This document shows, one piece after another, positions 27,693 through 36,363 of a DNA stretch of 64,000 nucleotides (the stretch's first letter is position 1; each line of letters begins with the position of its first letter). The position numbers and the translations under genes are program-made. Below the pieces are notes generated by a model. The model saw only the letters and a program-made list of their open reading frames with translations. It had not been told where the DNA came from and made no database searches. The DNA comes from Agromyces mangrovi (GTDB lineage: Bacteria > Actinomycetota > Actinomycetes > Actinomycetales > Microbacteriaceae). The stretch lies in the NCBI RefSeq assembly GCF_030296695.1, contig NZ_AP027737.1, forward strand, positions 1,426,001-1,490,000. The letters run 5' to 3'.

Positions 27693-27721
27693 CTGACACG
27701 GGCGGGCCCCGCGTCTACCTT
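27693..27721 (+). promoter_or_regulatory. Probable promoter of the nitrate/sulfonate-type ABC operon
   Basis: A -35 CTGACA (27693-27698, five of six consensus positions) is separated by 17 bp from a -10 TACCTT (27716-27721). It lies 38 bp upstream of the ATPase gene start at 27759. No operator was recognised. Confidence 0.5.
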
Positions 27722-27758
27722 CGAAGATGTCCCGATCAACGACCTGCGGAGCCACACC

Positions 27759-28628
27759 ATGAGCACCTCGACCGTCGCACCGATCGCCGGTCTCGGCGAG
27801 GTGCCCAACCACGCGTACGGCGTGCGGTTCGACGACCTCGGCCGGGCGTTCCCGGCGGCGGGAGGCGAGCAGCGCCAGGTGCTCCGCGACGTCGAGATCG
27901 AGGTCGAGCCGGGCGAGATCCTGGCGATCCTGGGGCCGAGCGGATGCGGCAAGTCGACGCTGCTCCGCATCGCCGGCGGGCTCGACGCGCCGACGTCCGG
28001 TTCCGTGACCATCGACGGCGTTCCCGTCGACCGCTACGACGCCCGCTGCGCCGTCGGCTTCCAGGAGCCGCGGCTGCTCCCCTGGCGCAGCGTCGCCGCG
28101 AACATCGCGCTCGGCCTGCCCCGCGGCACCGCCAAGGCCGAGGGCCGCGCGGTCGTCGAGCGCCTGATCGAACTGGTCGGCCTGGCCGACTTCGCCGACC
28201 ACCGCCCGCGCGAGATCTCGGGCGGCATGGCGCAGCGCACCTCGCTCGCCCGTGCGCTCGCGCGCAACCCCGGCGTGCTGCTGCTCGACGAGCCGTTCGG
28301 CGCACTCGACGCGCTCACGCGCCTGAAGATGCAGGACCTCCTGCTCGACGTGCACGCGGCCGCCCCGACCACGGTGCTGCTCGTCACGCATGACGTCGAC
28401 GAGGCGCTCCAGCTCGCCGACCGCATCATCCTGCTCGGCAACGACGGCGGTGCCCCCGGCGCCGACATCCGCCAGACCGTCGTCGTGCCGGGCCACCGCC
28501 CGCGCGACCGCGGCTCGGCCGAGCTCGCAGAACTCCGCGGCCGTCTCCTCGACGGCCTCGGCATCGACCGCCACGGCTCGGCCCGCGGCGTCGAGGTCAC
28601 GAAGACCATCCCGCACTACCCCTACTGA
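27759..28628 (+). CDS. ABC transporter ATP-binding protein (SsuB/TauB/NrtD type)
   Basis: A 289-residue ATPase of the nitrate/sulfonate/taurine class. Walker A is GPSGCGKST, the signature is ISGGMAQR, Walker B is VLLLDEPFGALD, and the H-loop is VTHDVDEAL. The C-terminal extension of about 70 residues, ending KTIPHYPY, is typical of actinobacterial members. It would drive import by the permease at 29784 with the lipoprotein at 28733. GGAG lies 9 nt before the ATG. Gene order is ATPase, binding protein, permease, acyl-CoA ligase. Confidence 0.92.
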   Translation: MSTSTVAPIAGLGEVPNHAYGVRFDDLGRAFPAAGGEQRQVLRDVEIEVEPGEILAILGPSGCGKSTLLRIAGGLDAPTSGSVTIDGVPVDRYDARCAVGFQEPRLLPWRSVAANIALGLPRGTAKAEGRAVVERLIELVGLADFADHRPREISGGMAQRTSLARALARNPGVLLLDEPFGALDALTRLKMQDLLLDVHAAAPTTVLLVTHDVDEALQLADRIILLGNDGGAPGADIRQTVVVPGHRPRDRGSAELAELRGRLLDGLGIDRHGSARGVEVTKTIPHYPY

Positions 28629-28732
28629 CCCGCACCACCCCACCGACCGGCGATGGAGCCGCGGGCGATCCCCGCTGCATCCGGCCGAGACGACCACACA
28701 GCACACCTGCACCCAGAGAAGGAAGCACCCCC

Positions 28733-29752
28733 ATGGCACGCACGAAACTCCTGACCCTCGCGGCTGCGGCCGCGGCATCCGCCCTGCTGCTCACCGGCTG
28801 CGTCGCGGGCGAGAACAGCGGCTCCTCCAGCGAGGGCACCGGCGACGGCTTCGAGGGCCAGAGCCTGAACATCGACTTCGCGACCTACAACCCGCTGAGC
28901 CTCATCATCAAGGACCAGGGCTGGCTCGAGGCCGAGGGCCTCGACGTCACGTGGATCCAGTCCGCCGGCTCGAACAAGGCCAACGAGGCGCTCCGCGCGG
29001 GCGCCATCGACGTCGGCTCGACCGCCGGTTCGGCCGCGCTGCTCGCCCGCGCCAACGGCTCGACCATCAAGCTCGTCGACATCTACTCGCAGCCCGAGTG
29101 GTCGGCGCTGGTCACCCTGCCCGACAACGGCATCTCGAGCGTCGAGGACCTCGTCGGCAAGAAGGTCGCCGCGACCAAGGGCACCGACCCGTACTTCTTC
29201 CTGCTCCAGTCGCTCGAGGCCGAGGGCGTCTCGATCGACGACATCACGGTCGAGAACGTGCAGCACGCCGACGGCTGGGCCGCGCTCCAGAACGGCTCGG
29301 TCGACGCGTGGGCGGGCCTCGACCCGATCATGGCCGGTGCCGAGGTCGACGGCGCGGAGCTGTTCTACCGCAACGTCGACTTCAACTCCTACGGTGCGCT
29401 GAACGCCACCGAGGACTTCATCGAGAACCGTCCCGAGCTGCTCCAGCTCGTGATCGACGCCTACGAGTCGGCACGCGTCTGGGCGCAGGAGAACCCGGAG
29501 GAGACCGCCGAGATCCTCGCCGAGGTCGCGAGCCTCGACGTGTCGATCGCGCAGAAGGTCATCGACGAGCGTTCGAACCTCGACGTCTCGGGCATCCCCG
29601 GCGACGCGCAGCTCGACCTGTTCGCGAAGATCGGCCCGGTGTTCGTCGAGCTCGGCGACGTCGCCTCGCAGGACCAGGTCGACGAGGCACTCGCCACGCT
29701 GATCGACGCGTCCTTCGCCGAGGCCGCCGACTCGAGCCGCTTCGGCGGCTGA
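28733..29752 (+). CDS. Substrate-binding lipoprotein, SsuA/NrtA/TauA type
   Basis: A 339-residue extracytoplasmic binding protein with lipobox LTGC near residue 23. The mature protein shows the family pattern: NIDFATYNPLSLIIKDQGWLE, a segment with AGAIDVGSTAGSAALLARANG, GKKVAATKGTDPYFFL and DGWAALQNGSVDAWAGLDP. These proteins bind sulfonates, nitrate, taurine or other small organic anions. The ligand here is not evident. AGAAGGA precedes the ATG at 28733. The linked acetyl-CoA synthetase hints at a carboxylate-containing substrate, but that is inference. Confidence 0.9.
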   Translation: MARTKLLTLAAAAAASALLLTGCVAGENSGSSSEGTGDGFEGQSLNIDFATYNPLSLIIKDQGWLEAEGLDVTWIQSAGSNKANEALRAGAIDVGSTAGSAALLARANGSTIKLVDIYSQPEWSALVTLPDNGISSVEDLVGKKVAATKGTDPYFFLLQSLEAEGVSIDDITVENVQHADGWAALQNGSVDAWAGLDPIMAGAEVDGAELFYRNVDFNSYGALNATEDFIENRPELLQLVIDAYESARVWAQENPEETAEILAEVASLDVSIAQKVIDERSNLDVSGIPGDAQLDLFAKIGPVFVELGDVASQDQVDEALATLIDASFAEAADSSRFGG

Positions 29753-29783
29753 CGCCAGCTGGCATCCTGAGGAGCGCCGAGCG

Positions 29784-30746
29784 ATGACCACCACGACGAC
29801 GACCGACCGGGCACGACCGGACGACCGCGACGGGGAGCGTCATCGCTCGGCGCATCCGCGCACCACCCCCGAACCCACCACGACCACGACCGCGAGGAGC
29901 GCCGGCATGACACAGCAGACGACGGATGCCCCGAGCCGGCCCGCGCCCGCAGCCGCGCGCCCCGCTGCGCCGACGCTCGGCCGCCGACTCGTCGACCGCA
30001 AGTGGTTCGTGATCGTCGGCGGGGCGATCATCCCCGTCATCGTGCTGCTCACCTGGCACCTGGTGTCGGAGAACGGCATCGTCCCGACCTCCCAGCTGCC
30101 GAGCCCGACGATGGTCTGGCTCGCGCTCATCGACCTCATCGAGCGCGGCCTGTTCTGGCAGTACGTCGCGATCTCGACCCAGCGCGTGCTCATCGGCTTC
30201 GCGATCGGCGCGACGCTCGGCCTGCTGTTCGGCGCGATCGTCGGCCTGTCGAAGCTCGGCGACATCCTGCTCACCCCGACCCTCGGCGCCCTGCGCGCCG
30301 TGCCCAGCCTCGCCTGGCTGCCGCTGCTGATCCTCTGGCTGAAGCTCGGCGAGGAGTCGAAGATCACGCTGATCATCATCGGCTCGTTCTTCCCCGTCTA
30401 CACCGTCGTCGCGAGCGCGCTGCGCCACGTCGACCGGCAGCTCATCGAGGCCGCCCGCGCGTTCGGCCTGCACGGCACGCGCCTGTTCGGCACCGTGCAG
30501 CTGCCCGCCGTCATCCCCGAGACCATCGCGGGCCTGCGCCTCGCGCTCGCCCAGGCGTGGCTGTTCCTCGTCGCCGCCGAACTGCTCGGCGCGTCGATGG
30601 GGCTCGGCTTCCTGTTGACCGACTCGACGAACACGGGCCGACTCGACCGCACGTTCCTCGCGATCATCCTGCTCGCCGTGATCGGCAAGCTCTCCGACTC
30701 GCTCATCGGCGTGTTCGAGCGCTGGGCCGTGCGCCGGTGGACCTGA
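29784..30746 (+). CDS. ABC transporter permease, SsuC/TauC type
   Basis: An integral membrane permease with about six membrane segments. The ATPase-contact loop is IEAARAFGLHGTRLF, as in SsuC/TauC. The first 70 or so residues are a disordered Thr/Arg/Pro/Ala-rich cytoplasmic tail, which is unusually long. The start is uncertain. The ATG at 29784 (GAGGAG upstream, spacing 8-9) gives 320 residues. The ATG at 29907, with AGGAG at good spacing, would remove 41 low-complexity residues and looks at least as good. It pairs with the ATPase and binding protein upstream. Confidence 0.88.
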   Translation: MTTTTTTDRARPDDRDGERHRSAHPRTTPEPTTTTTARSAGMTQQTTDAPSRPAPAAARPAAPTLGRRLVDRKWFVIVGGAIIPVIVLLTWHLVSENGIVPTSQLPSPTMVWLALIDLIERGLFWQYVAISTQRVLIGFAIGATLGLLFGAIVGLSKLGDILLTPTLGALRAVPSLAWLPLLILWLKLGEESKITLIIIGSFFPVYTVVASALRHVDRQLIEAARAFGLHGTRLFGTVQLPAVIPETIAGLRLALAQAWLFLVAAELLGASMGLGFLLTDSTNTGRLDRTFLAIILLAVIGKLSDSLIGVFERWAVRRWT

Positions 30747-30781
30747 TCGCCGCACCCGCACCACGCACCGACAGGACCCGC

Positions 30782-32790
30782 ATGACCCTCGACGCCCTGC
30801 TCCACGAGGAGCGTCGCTTCGCGCCCCCGCACCGTTCGCCGACGCGGCGAACGTGACCGCCGCCCACGCCGACGCGCTCCACGCCGCGGCCGCCGCCGAC
30901 CCCGTCGCGTACTGGGCCGAGCAGGCCGCGCGCCTCGACTGGGCGGAGCCCTGGCACACGACGCACACGTGGCATCCGGCCGCCCCGACCGCCGACGGCG
31001 GGCTGACCGTGCCCCGCGCCGAGTGGTTCGCGGGCGGGCGCCTGAACGTCGCCGTGAACTGCGTCGACCGCCACGTGGCCGCGGGTCGAGGGGAGAAGGT
31101 CGCGTTCCACTTCGAGGGCGAGCGCGGCGACCGCCGCACCCTCACCTACGCCGACCTCGAGCGCGAGGTGAAGCGCGCGGCGAACGCCCTCACCGCGCTG
31201 GGCGTCGAGCGCGGCGACCGCGTCGTGCTCTACCTGCCGGTCATTCCCGAGACCGTGATCATCACGCTCGCGATCGCGCGCATCGGCGCCGTGCACTCGC
31301 TCGTGTTCGGCGGGTTCTCGGCCGAGGCGCTGCGCTTCCGCGTCGAGGACACGGGCGCGAAGCTCGTCGTGACGACCGACGGGCAGTTCCGCCGCGGGGC
31401 CGCCGTGCCCGTGAAGCACGCTGCCGACGAGGCGGTCGCCGGCGTGGCATCCGTCGAGCACCTGCTGGTCGTGCGCCGCACCGGCGACGAGACGCCCGAC
31501 GTGCCGTGGACCGCCGGCCGCGACGTCTGGTGGCACGACGTCGTCGACACCGCGTCGGCCGAGCACGAGGCCGAGGCGTTCGACGCCGAGACGCCGCTGT
31601 TCGTGATCTACACCTCGGGCACGACCGGCAAGCCGAAGGGGCTCGTGCACACCTCGGGCGGGTACCTCACCCACGCGTCGGCGACCCACTGGGCGGTGTT
31701 CGACGCGAAGCCCGACGACGTCTACTGGTGCACCGCCGACCTCGCGTGGGTGACCGCGCACTCGTACGTGCTCTACGGCCCGCTCTCGAACGGCATCACG
31801 AGCGTCATCTACGAGGGCACGCCGAACACGCCGCATCCGGCCCGCCACTTCGAGATCATCGAGCGCTACGGCGTCACGACCTACTACACGGCGCCGACGC
31901 TGGTGCGCTCGCTCATGACCTGGTTCCCCGAGGGGGTGCCGGCAGAGCACGACCTGTCCAGCATCCGCCTGCTCGGCTCGGTGGGCGAGGCGATCAACCC
32001 CGAGGCGTGGGTGTGGTTCCGCGAGCAGCTCGGCGCCGGCACCGCGCCGATCGTCGACACCTGGTGGCAGTCCGAGACCGGCGCCGCCGTCATGGCGCCG
32101 CTGCCCGGCGTCTCGACGCTGAAGCCCGGCTCGTCGCTGCGCGCGCTGCCGGGCCTGCGCACGCGCGTGGTCGACGACCGCGGCGACGACGTGCCCCGCG
32201 GCTCGGGCGGCTACCTCGTGATCGACGGCACCTGGCCGGGCATGGCCCGTACGGTGTGGGGCGACCCCGAGCGGTATCGCGACTCGTACTGGGCGCGCTT
32301 CGCCGATCGCGGCTACTTCTTCTCGGGCGACGGCGCGAAGGTCGACGCCGACGGCGACATCTGGCTGCTCGGCCGCGTCGACGACGTCATCAACGTGTCG
32401 GGCCACCGACTCTCGACCATCGAGATCGAGTCGGCGCTGGTCGCGCACCCCTCGGTCGGCGAGGCCGGGGTGGTCGGGGTGTCGGATCCCACGACGGGCG
32501 AGGCGGTCGCGGCCTTCGTGGTCGCCTCCGACGGGCTGACGGGCGGGGCGGATGCCTCCCCCGAGGCATCCGCTCGCATCGCCGCGCTGCGGGCGCATGT
32601 CGCCGCAGCGATTGGCCCGATCGCGAAGCCGCGCGACGTCGTGCTCGTGCCCGACCTGCCGAAGACCCGCTCGGGCAAGATCATGCGCCGCCTGCTGGTC
32701 GACCTCGCCGAGGGCCGCCCGCTCGGCGACACCACGTCGCTGCAGGACGAGGCCGCGCCGGCCCGCATCGCGGAGCTGCTCGCCCGCTGA
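30782..32790 (+). CDS. acs: Acetyl-CoA synthetase-like acyl-CoA ligase, frame break near the N terminus
   Basis: AMP-forming ligase of the Acs group, cytoplasmic. It has the adenylation motif YTSGTTGKPKG, the Acs hallmark WWQSETG (with the acetate-pocket Trp) and the C-terminal lysine motif KTRSGKIMRR. Most of the protein reads from a GTG at 30853 (645 residues). The ATG at 30782 encodes the expected Acs N terminus (TLDALLHEERRFAPP) in another frame. The two join if the five-C run 30824-30828 gains one C, giving FAPPAPFADAANVTAA and about 669 residues. The gene starts 36 bp after the ABC permease, so it is probably in that operon. It may activate the imported compound. Confidence 0.85.
32548..32573. 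repeat. 11-bp perfect inverted repeat made of two facing CGGATGCC octamers
   Basis: GCGGATGCCTC (32548-32558) and GAGGCATCCGC (32563-32573) pair perfectly around CCCC inside the acs coding region. They encode the Ala/Asp/Ser-rich loop before the C-terminal domain. Confidence 0.7.
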
Positions 32791-32812
32791 GAGGCGGCCA
32801 CGAGCTGGTTCG

Positions 32813-32839
32813 TGTACATCTGAGATGTGCAGATGTACA
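32813..32839. promoter_or_regulatory. Operator of the toxin-antitoxin pair, two TGTACA hexamers in a palindrome
   Basis: TGTACATCTG (32813-32822) and CAGATGTACA (32830-32839) form a perfect 10-bp inverted repeat with a 7-bp spacer. The two TGTACA hexamers start 21 bp apart, two helical turns. The antitoxin start lies 9 bp downstream. TGTACA is the known core of the E. coli yefM-yoeB operator, which supports autoregulation by the antitoxin here. Confidence 0.75.
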
Positions 32840-32847
32840 CTTCGGGC

Positions 32848-33099
32848 ATGTTCAACGTCAGCGTCGCGGACGCCCGCAGCCACCTCTCCGACGTGATCAA
32901 GCGATCGCAGCGCGAGGCGGTCGTCATCGAGCGACGCGGTCGGCGCGCCGCGGTCGTGGTGAGCCCCGAGCAGTACGACCGCATGCTCGAGGCGCTCGAG
33001 GACGCCGAGGACGCCGCCGCCTTCGACGAGGCGATGGCGGAAGAGGGCGAGAACATCCCGTGGGACCAGGTCAAGCAGGACCTGGGCTGGGAGTCGTGA
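32848..33099 (+). CDS. Antitoxin, Phd/YefM family
   Basis: An 83-residue antitoxin. The N-terminal DNA-binding fold starts FNVSVADARSHLSDVIKRS and continues with VVIERRGRRAAVVVSPEQYD, as in Phd/YefM proteins. The acidic C terminus (LEDAEDAAAFDEAMAEEGENIP) would wrap around the toxin. The ATG at 32848 is preferred over an ATG 21 bp earlier because that one lies inside the operator palindrome. The toxin start overlaps its stop codon (GTGA), the usual arrangement. Confidence 0.92.
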   Translation: MFNVSVADARSHLSDVIKRSQREAVVIERRGRRAAVVVSPEQYDRMLEALEDAEDAAAFDEAMAEEGENIPWDQVKQDLGWES

Positions 33100-33353
33100 C
33101 CTACCGGATCGAGCTCCGGCCCGCCGCCGTCCGCGCACTGAAGCGCGTCGACCACCAGGACCGCGACCGCATCCGCGGCGCGATCGCCCTGCTCGGCACC
33201 GACCCCCGACCACCCGGGGCGAAGGCGCTTCGCGGCCGGGATGGGCTCCGCGTGCGCGTGGGCGACTACCGGATCATCTACACGATCCGTGACGACGTAC
33301 TGCTCGTGGTCGTCGTCACCCTCGGTCACCGCCGCGACGTCTACGACCGCTGA
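33096..33353 (+). CDS. RelE/ParE-family toxin
   Basis: An 85-residue toxin of the RelE superfamily, expected to cut mRNA on the ribosome. It has the family pattern: YRIELRPAAVRALKRVD, a basic middle with LRGRDGLRVRVGDYRIIYTI, and the C-terminal HRRDVYDR, which matches the RelE active-site end. The start is a GTG overlapping the antitoxin stop. The last 13 bp overlap the end of the convergent membrane-protein gene. Confidence 0.92.
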   Translation: MTYRIELRPAAVRALKRVDHQDRDRIRGAIALLGTDPRPPGAKALRGRDGLRVRVGDYRIIYTIRDDVLLVVVVTLGHRRDVYDR

Positions 33354-33769
33354 GCCAGCTCACGCGTCGGAGTCGCCTCGTCGGCCTCGGCGTCCGGGGC
33401 ATCCGACGCGGCGGGCTCGTCGTCGTCCCAGACGTAGTCGTCGGCCGCGTCGGCCTCGTCGACCGGCACAGGCTCCACGGCCGCGCCGCGCAGCGCGCCG
33501 AAGCCGACGAGCACCGCGAGTGCGGAGATCGCGACGACGGTGCCGATGATGCCGGCGCCGAGCACGGCCGCCCAGACGACGACCCACGACTGCCCGCCGT
33601 ACACGTCGGCCGCGGTCGCGGCGCCCGTGTCGAGCGCGGTCGTGAGGGCGCCCATGGTGCGCGCGGTCATCAGCGCGCCGTACGCCAGCACGGCGATCGA
33701 GCCGGCGAGGCCGATCAGCGGCAGCGCGAGCTTCGCGGGGGACACGGGGCGTGCGGGGGTTGCGGACAT
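33341..33769 (-). CDS. Small membrane protein of unknown function
   Basis: A 142-residue protein with two or three predicted membrane segments (LALPLIGLAGSIAVLAYGAL, then WVVVWAAVLGAGIIGTVVAI and a following hydrophobic stretch). The cytoplasmic C terminus of about 50 residues is strongly acidic and includes YVWDDDEP. I do not recognise a family. GAGG lies 6 nt before the ATG. Its 3' end overlaps the convergent RelE toxin gene by 13 bp. Confidence 0.75.
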   Translation of the reverse strand: MSATPARPVSPAKLALPLIGLAGSIAVLAYGALMTARTMGALTTALDTGAATAADVYGGQSWVVVWAAVLGAGIIGTVVAISALAVLVGFGALRGAAVEPVPVDEADAADDYVWDDDEPAASDAPDAEADEATPTRELAQRS

Positions 33770-34083
33770 GCGGGAACCTCGGCTCTCTCGGGGACTGTTG
33801 CGGCCACGGTAGGCAGCGATCCCATGAGCGGGCTATGCCTCGCACCGGCGCCCGCTGTGAGTCCGCGCGCTCCCTGCACGGAGCACGGGCACCCACCGCC
33901 TCGGACGCCGAACGGCGCAATGCTGCGCAGGCCCGCGAACTCCACCGCGGCTGGCCGCGCAGCCGCACGATACGTGCGTCAGATCGCAACCAATCGCCGC
34001 GATCTTGCGCCTAGCCTTGCTGCAAGCGGCAGATCCGCCGCTTCGCACCCTGGCCGACGACGGCCGCGAGATCGGAGGCAACC
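33770..34083. other. Intergenic region with no recognised gene
   Basis: These 314 bp separate two divergent genes and should hold both promoters. I see no convincing -35/-10 pair, no operator-like palindrome beyond the short CTTGCTGCAAG, and no coding pattern. A GGAGG lies just before the GTG at 34084. Confidence 0.5.
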
Positions 34084-35538
34084 GTGTCGCAGACCCAGCT
34101 CGACCCCCGCATCGACACCGCCGACGCGCCCAGCACGGCCGCCGGCATCGAACTCGCGCACGGCGTCGAGCACGACCCCGCGTGGCTCGACCTGAAGCAG
34201 GCCGCAACGGCCCTGCAGGCGCTCCAGGCGAAGGACGGTTCCGTCCCCGAGGAGGGCGACCACCCCGAGGCATCCGCTCTCGTCGACCGTGTCGCGAACG
34301 CCGTCGACGCCCTCGCGCCGCGCTTCCCGCACGACGCCGACTACCTCGCCCAGCTGCCGCGCGACCTGCGCCGCTGGCGCGACGAGGGGCTCGGCGTGCC
34401 CGACTTCCTCGACTCGCTCGTCGCGTTCCAGCCGCAGCGGCACCGCATCGACGGGCTGCGCCACCTCGTCGTGTTCCCGATGCTCACCCAGAACGGCTCC
34501 GCCGACCGGCACCTCGAGGCGCTCGTCGTCGAGACGATCTGGCCCGAGTCGATCGCGCACCTCGAGGCATCCGACTACGGCAACGCGCTGTTCGTGAGCC
34601 TGCGCCTGGTCGACTTCACGCCCGGCTACGACACGAACTCGGCCGTGCTGTTCCCCGAGACGGTCGCGATGCGCGAGATCCCGCCGTTCACGTGGGGCGC
34701 GATCTTCCAGGACCGCGAAGCCGCGCGCTACCGCCGCGTCGTGCGCGCCGCCGCCGACATCACGAAGCTCGACCTGCCCGCCGACGCCGCCCGCATGCTC
34801 GACGACCAGCGCCTCACCGAGCGCGTGTTCGTGATGTGGGACCTCATCCACGACCGCACGCACATGCGCGGCGACCTGCCGTTCGACCCGTTCATGATCA
34901 AGCAGCGCATGCCGTTCTTCCTCTACTCGCTCGAGGAGCTGCGCTGCGACATGACCGCGTTCCGCGAGGCGGTGCGCATCCAGCGCAGGCTCGAGGCCAG
35001 GGCGGCGGATGCCTCGGGCGAACCGCTCACCGACGTCGAGGCGTACGTGCTCGACCTCGCCCGCCTCGTGCAGTACGCGGTGATCTTCGACCGCATCTTC
35101 CGCTTCGCCATCACGGGCACGCGCGTGCGCAACTACGACGGGCTCGGCGGGCAGCTGCTGTTCGCGTGGCTGCACCAGCGCGGCGTGCTGCACTGGACCG
35201 ACACGAAGCTCGCGTTCGACTGGGAGGGCGTGCCCGACGCGGTCGTCGCCCTCGGCGACGCGATCGACGAGCTGTACTGGCGCTCGATCGACCGGCCGAA
35301 GACCGCGCACTGGCTCGCGGCGTACGAGCTCGTCTCGGGCGTGCTCGAGCCGAATCCGGCGTCGCAGTGGGCGCGCGGACTGCCCGACGAGGTGCTCGCG
35401 GGCGCCCCGCGCGGCTACACCGACCTCGTCATGGACGACGAGTTCCCGCTGTCGATGTTCTACGAGGCGCTCGAGAAGAAGATGCGCGACGTGATCGCCT
35501 CGACCGTGGGCATCACCGGCGCGACCCCCGACGCCTGA
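34084..35538 (+). CDS. DUF6421-like protein
   Basis: A 484-residue cytoplasmic protein that I recall as resembling the actinobacterial DUF6421 family. It has conserved-looking stretches rich in His and aromatic residues, such as WDLIHDRTHMRGDLPFD and PFFLYSLEELRCDMTAF, which could form a metal or cofactor site. No membrane segment or signal is present. The GTG at 34084 has GGAGG upstream. The SDR gene 75 bp downstream is probably co-transcribed, suggesting a joint redox or lipid-related reaction. The biochemical function is unknown. The family name is from memory and should be treated as tentative. Confidence 0.7.
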   Translation: MSQTQLDPRIDTADAPSTAAGIELAHGVEHDPAWLDLKQAATALQALQAKDGSVPEEGDHPEASALVDRVANAVDALAPRFPHDADYLAQLPRDLRRWRDEGLGVPDFLDSLVAFQPQRHRIDGLRHLVVFPMLTQNGSADRHLEALVVETIWPESIAHLEASDYGNALFVSLRLVDFTPGYDTNSAVLFPETVAMREIPPFTWGAIFQDREAARYRRVVRAAADITKLDLPADAARMLDDQRLTERVFVMWDLIHDRTHMRGDLPFDPFMIKQRMPFFLYSLEELRCDMTAFREAVRIQRRLEARAADASGEPLTDVEAYVLDLARLVQYAVIFDRIFRFAITGTRVRNYDGLGGQLLFAWLHQRGVLHWTDTKLAFDWEGVPDAVVALGDAIDELYWRSIDRPKTAHWLAAYELVSGVLEPNPASQWARGLPDEVLAGAPRGYTDLVMDDEFPLSMFYEALEKKMRDVIASTVGITGATPDA

Positions 35539-35612
35539 TCAGGGGCTGGCCGACCGGGCCGCGATCGGGCAGGCTCGAAGGACGACGCCGGCCCAGGCGA
35601 GGGGAGACGCAC

Positions 35613-36260
35613 GTGAGCACGGACGGACGCACGGTACTGATCGCGGGGGCGACGAGCGCGTCGGGGCGCGCGGTCGCGCGGGCGCTGCTCGCCGACGGGG
35701 CGCGGGTCATCGCGGTCGGCTCGAACCGGGGCCGACTCGACGAGCTCGAGGCATCCGTGCCCGGGGTGATCACCGAACTCGCCGACCTGACCGTCAAGTA
35801 CGACGTGCTCGAGCTGTCGATGCGCGTGCACGCCCGCATCGGCGACGTCGACGGCGTCGTGCACCTGGTCGGCGGCTGGCGCGGCGGCGGGGGCATCCCC
35901 GGGCAGACCGACGACGACTTCCGCGCACTCGAGACGAGCTTCACGGCGCTGCGGTTCATCAGCCGCACGTTCTGGGACGACCTCACCGCATCGGATGCCG
36001 GGCGCATCGCGATCGTCTCCTCCACCACGGTCGAGCAGCCCACGGCCGGCAGCGCGAACTACAGCGCGGTCAAGGCCGCGAGCGAGTCGTGGATGCGCTC
36101 CCTCGCCGACGGCTTCGCCAAGGCCGGCGACACGGGCGCGGCGACGATCTTCCGCGTCCGCTCGCTCTCGGGGCTCGAGGGCACGCTCGCCGACGCCGTG
36201 GTCGGGCTGTGGGCAGCGGATGCCACTGAGCTGAACGGCCGCACCACGACCCTCGCCTGA
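35613..36260 (+). CDS. Short-chain dehydrogenase/reductase linked to the DUF6421-like gene
   Basis: A 215-residue SDR. The cofactor motif is GATSASGRA (about residues 11-19), the catalytic Ser is in IAIVSSTT, and the YxxxK is YSAVK. A glycine-rich insertion GGWRGGGGIPG follows the fourth strand in place of the usual NNAG (here HLVGG), which marks an atypical subgroup. GGGGAG lies 7 nt before the GTG start. It ends before a convergent terminator. The substrate is unknown. Confidence 0.85.
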   Translation: MSTDGRTVLIAGATSASGRAVARALLADGARVIAVGSNRGRLDELEASVPGVITELADLTVKYDVLELSMRVHARIGDVDGVVHLVGGWRGGGGIPGQTDDDFRALETSFTALRFISRTFWDDLTASDAGRIAIVSSTTVEQPTAGSANYSAVKAASESWMRSLADGFAKAGDTGAATIFRVRSLSGLEGTLADAVVGLWAADATELNGRTTTLA

Positions 36261-36301
36261 GCCGGGCCGGCGGGCCCGCGCCTCCGCGCAACGATCACCC
36301 C

Positions 36302-36363
36302 TGAGGGCCGAATCTCGCACGGAGGGCCGGAGCTTCAGCACTCAGGCCGAGAATCGGCCCTCA
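36302..36363. terminator. Convergent terminator, 16-bp stem with one mismatch
   Basis: TGAGGGCCGAATCTCG (36302-36317) pairs with CGAGAATCGGCCCTCA (36348-36363) except at one position, around a 30-nt loop. It lies between the ends of the SDR gene and the membrane-protein gene and includes the latter's stop codon. Confidence 0.6.

Noticed and set aside
27594..28778. Long N-terminal extension of the SDR gene
   Set aside because: It lies antisense to the ABC ATPase gene and has shadow-type composition. The cofactor motif lies near the N terminus when starting at 27593.
33833..34273. 146-codon minus-strand frame over the 33.8-34.1 kb gap
   Set aside because: Arg/Pro-rich with no start signal, overlaps the DUF6421-like gene antisense, and has no motif.
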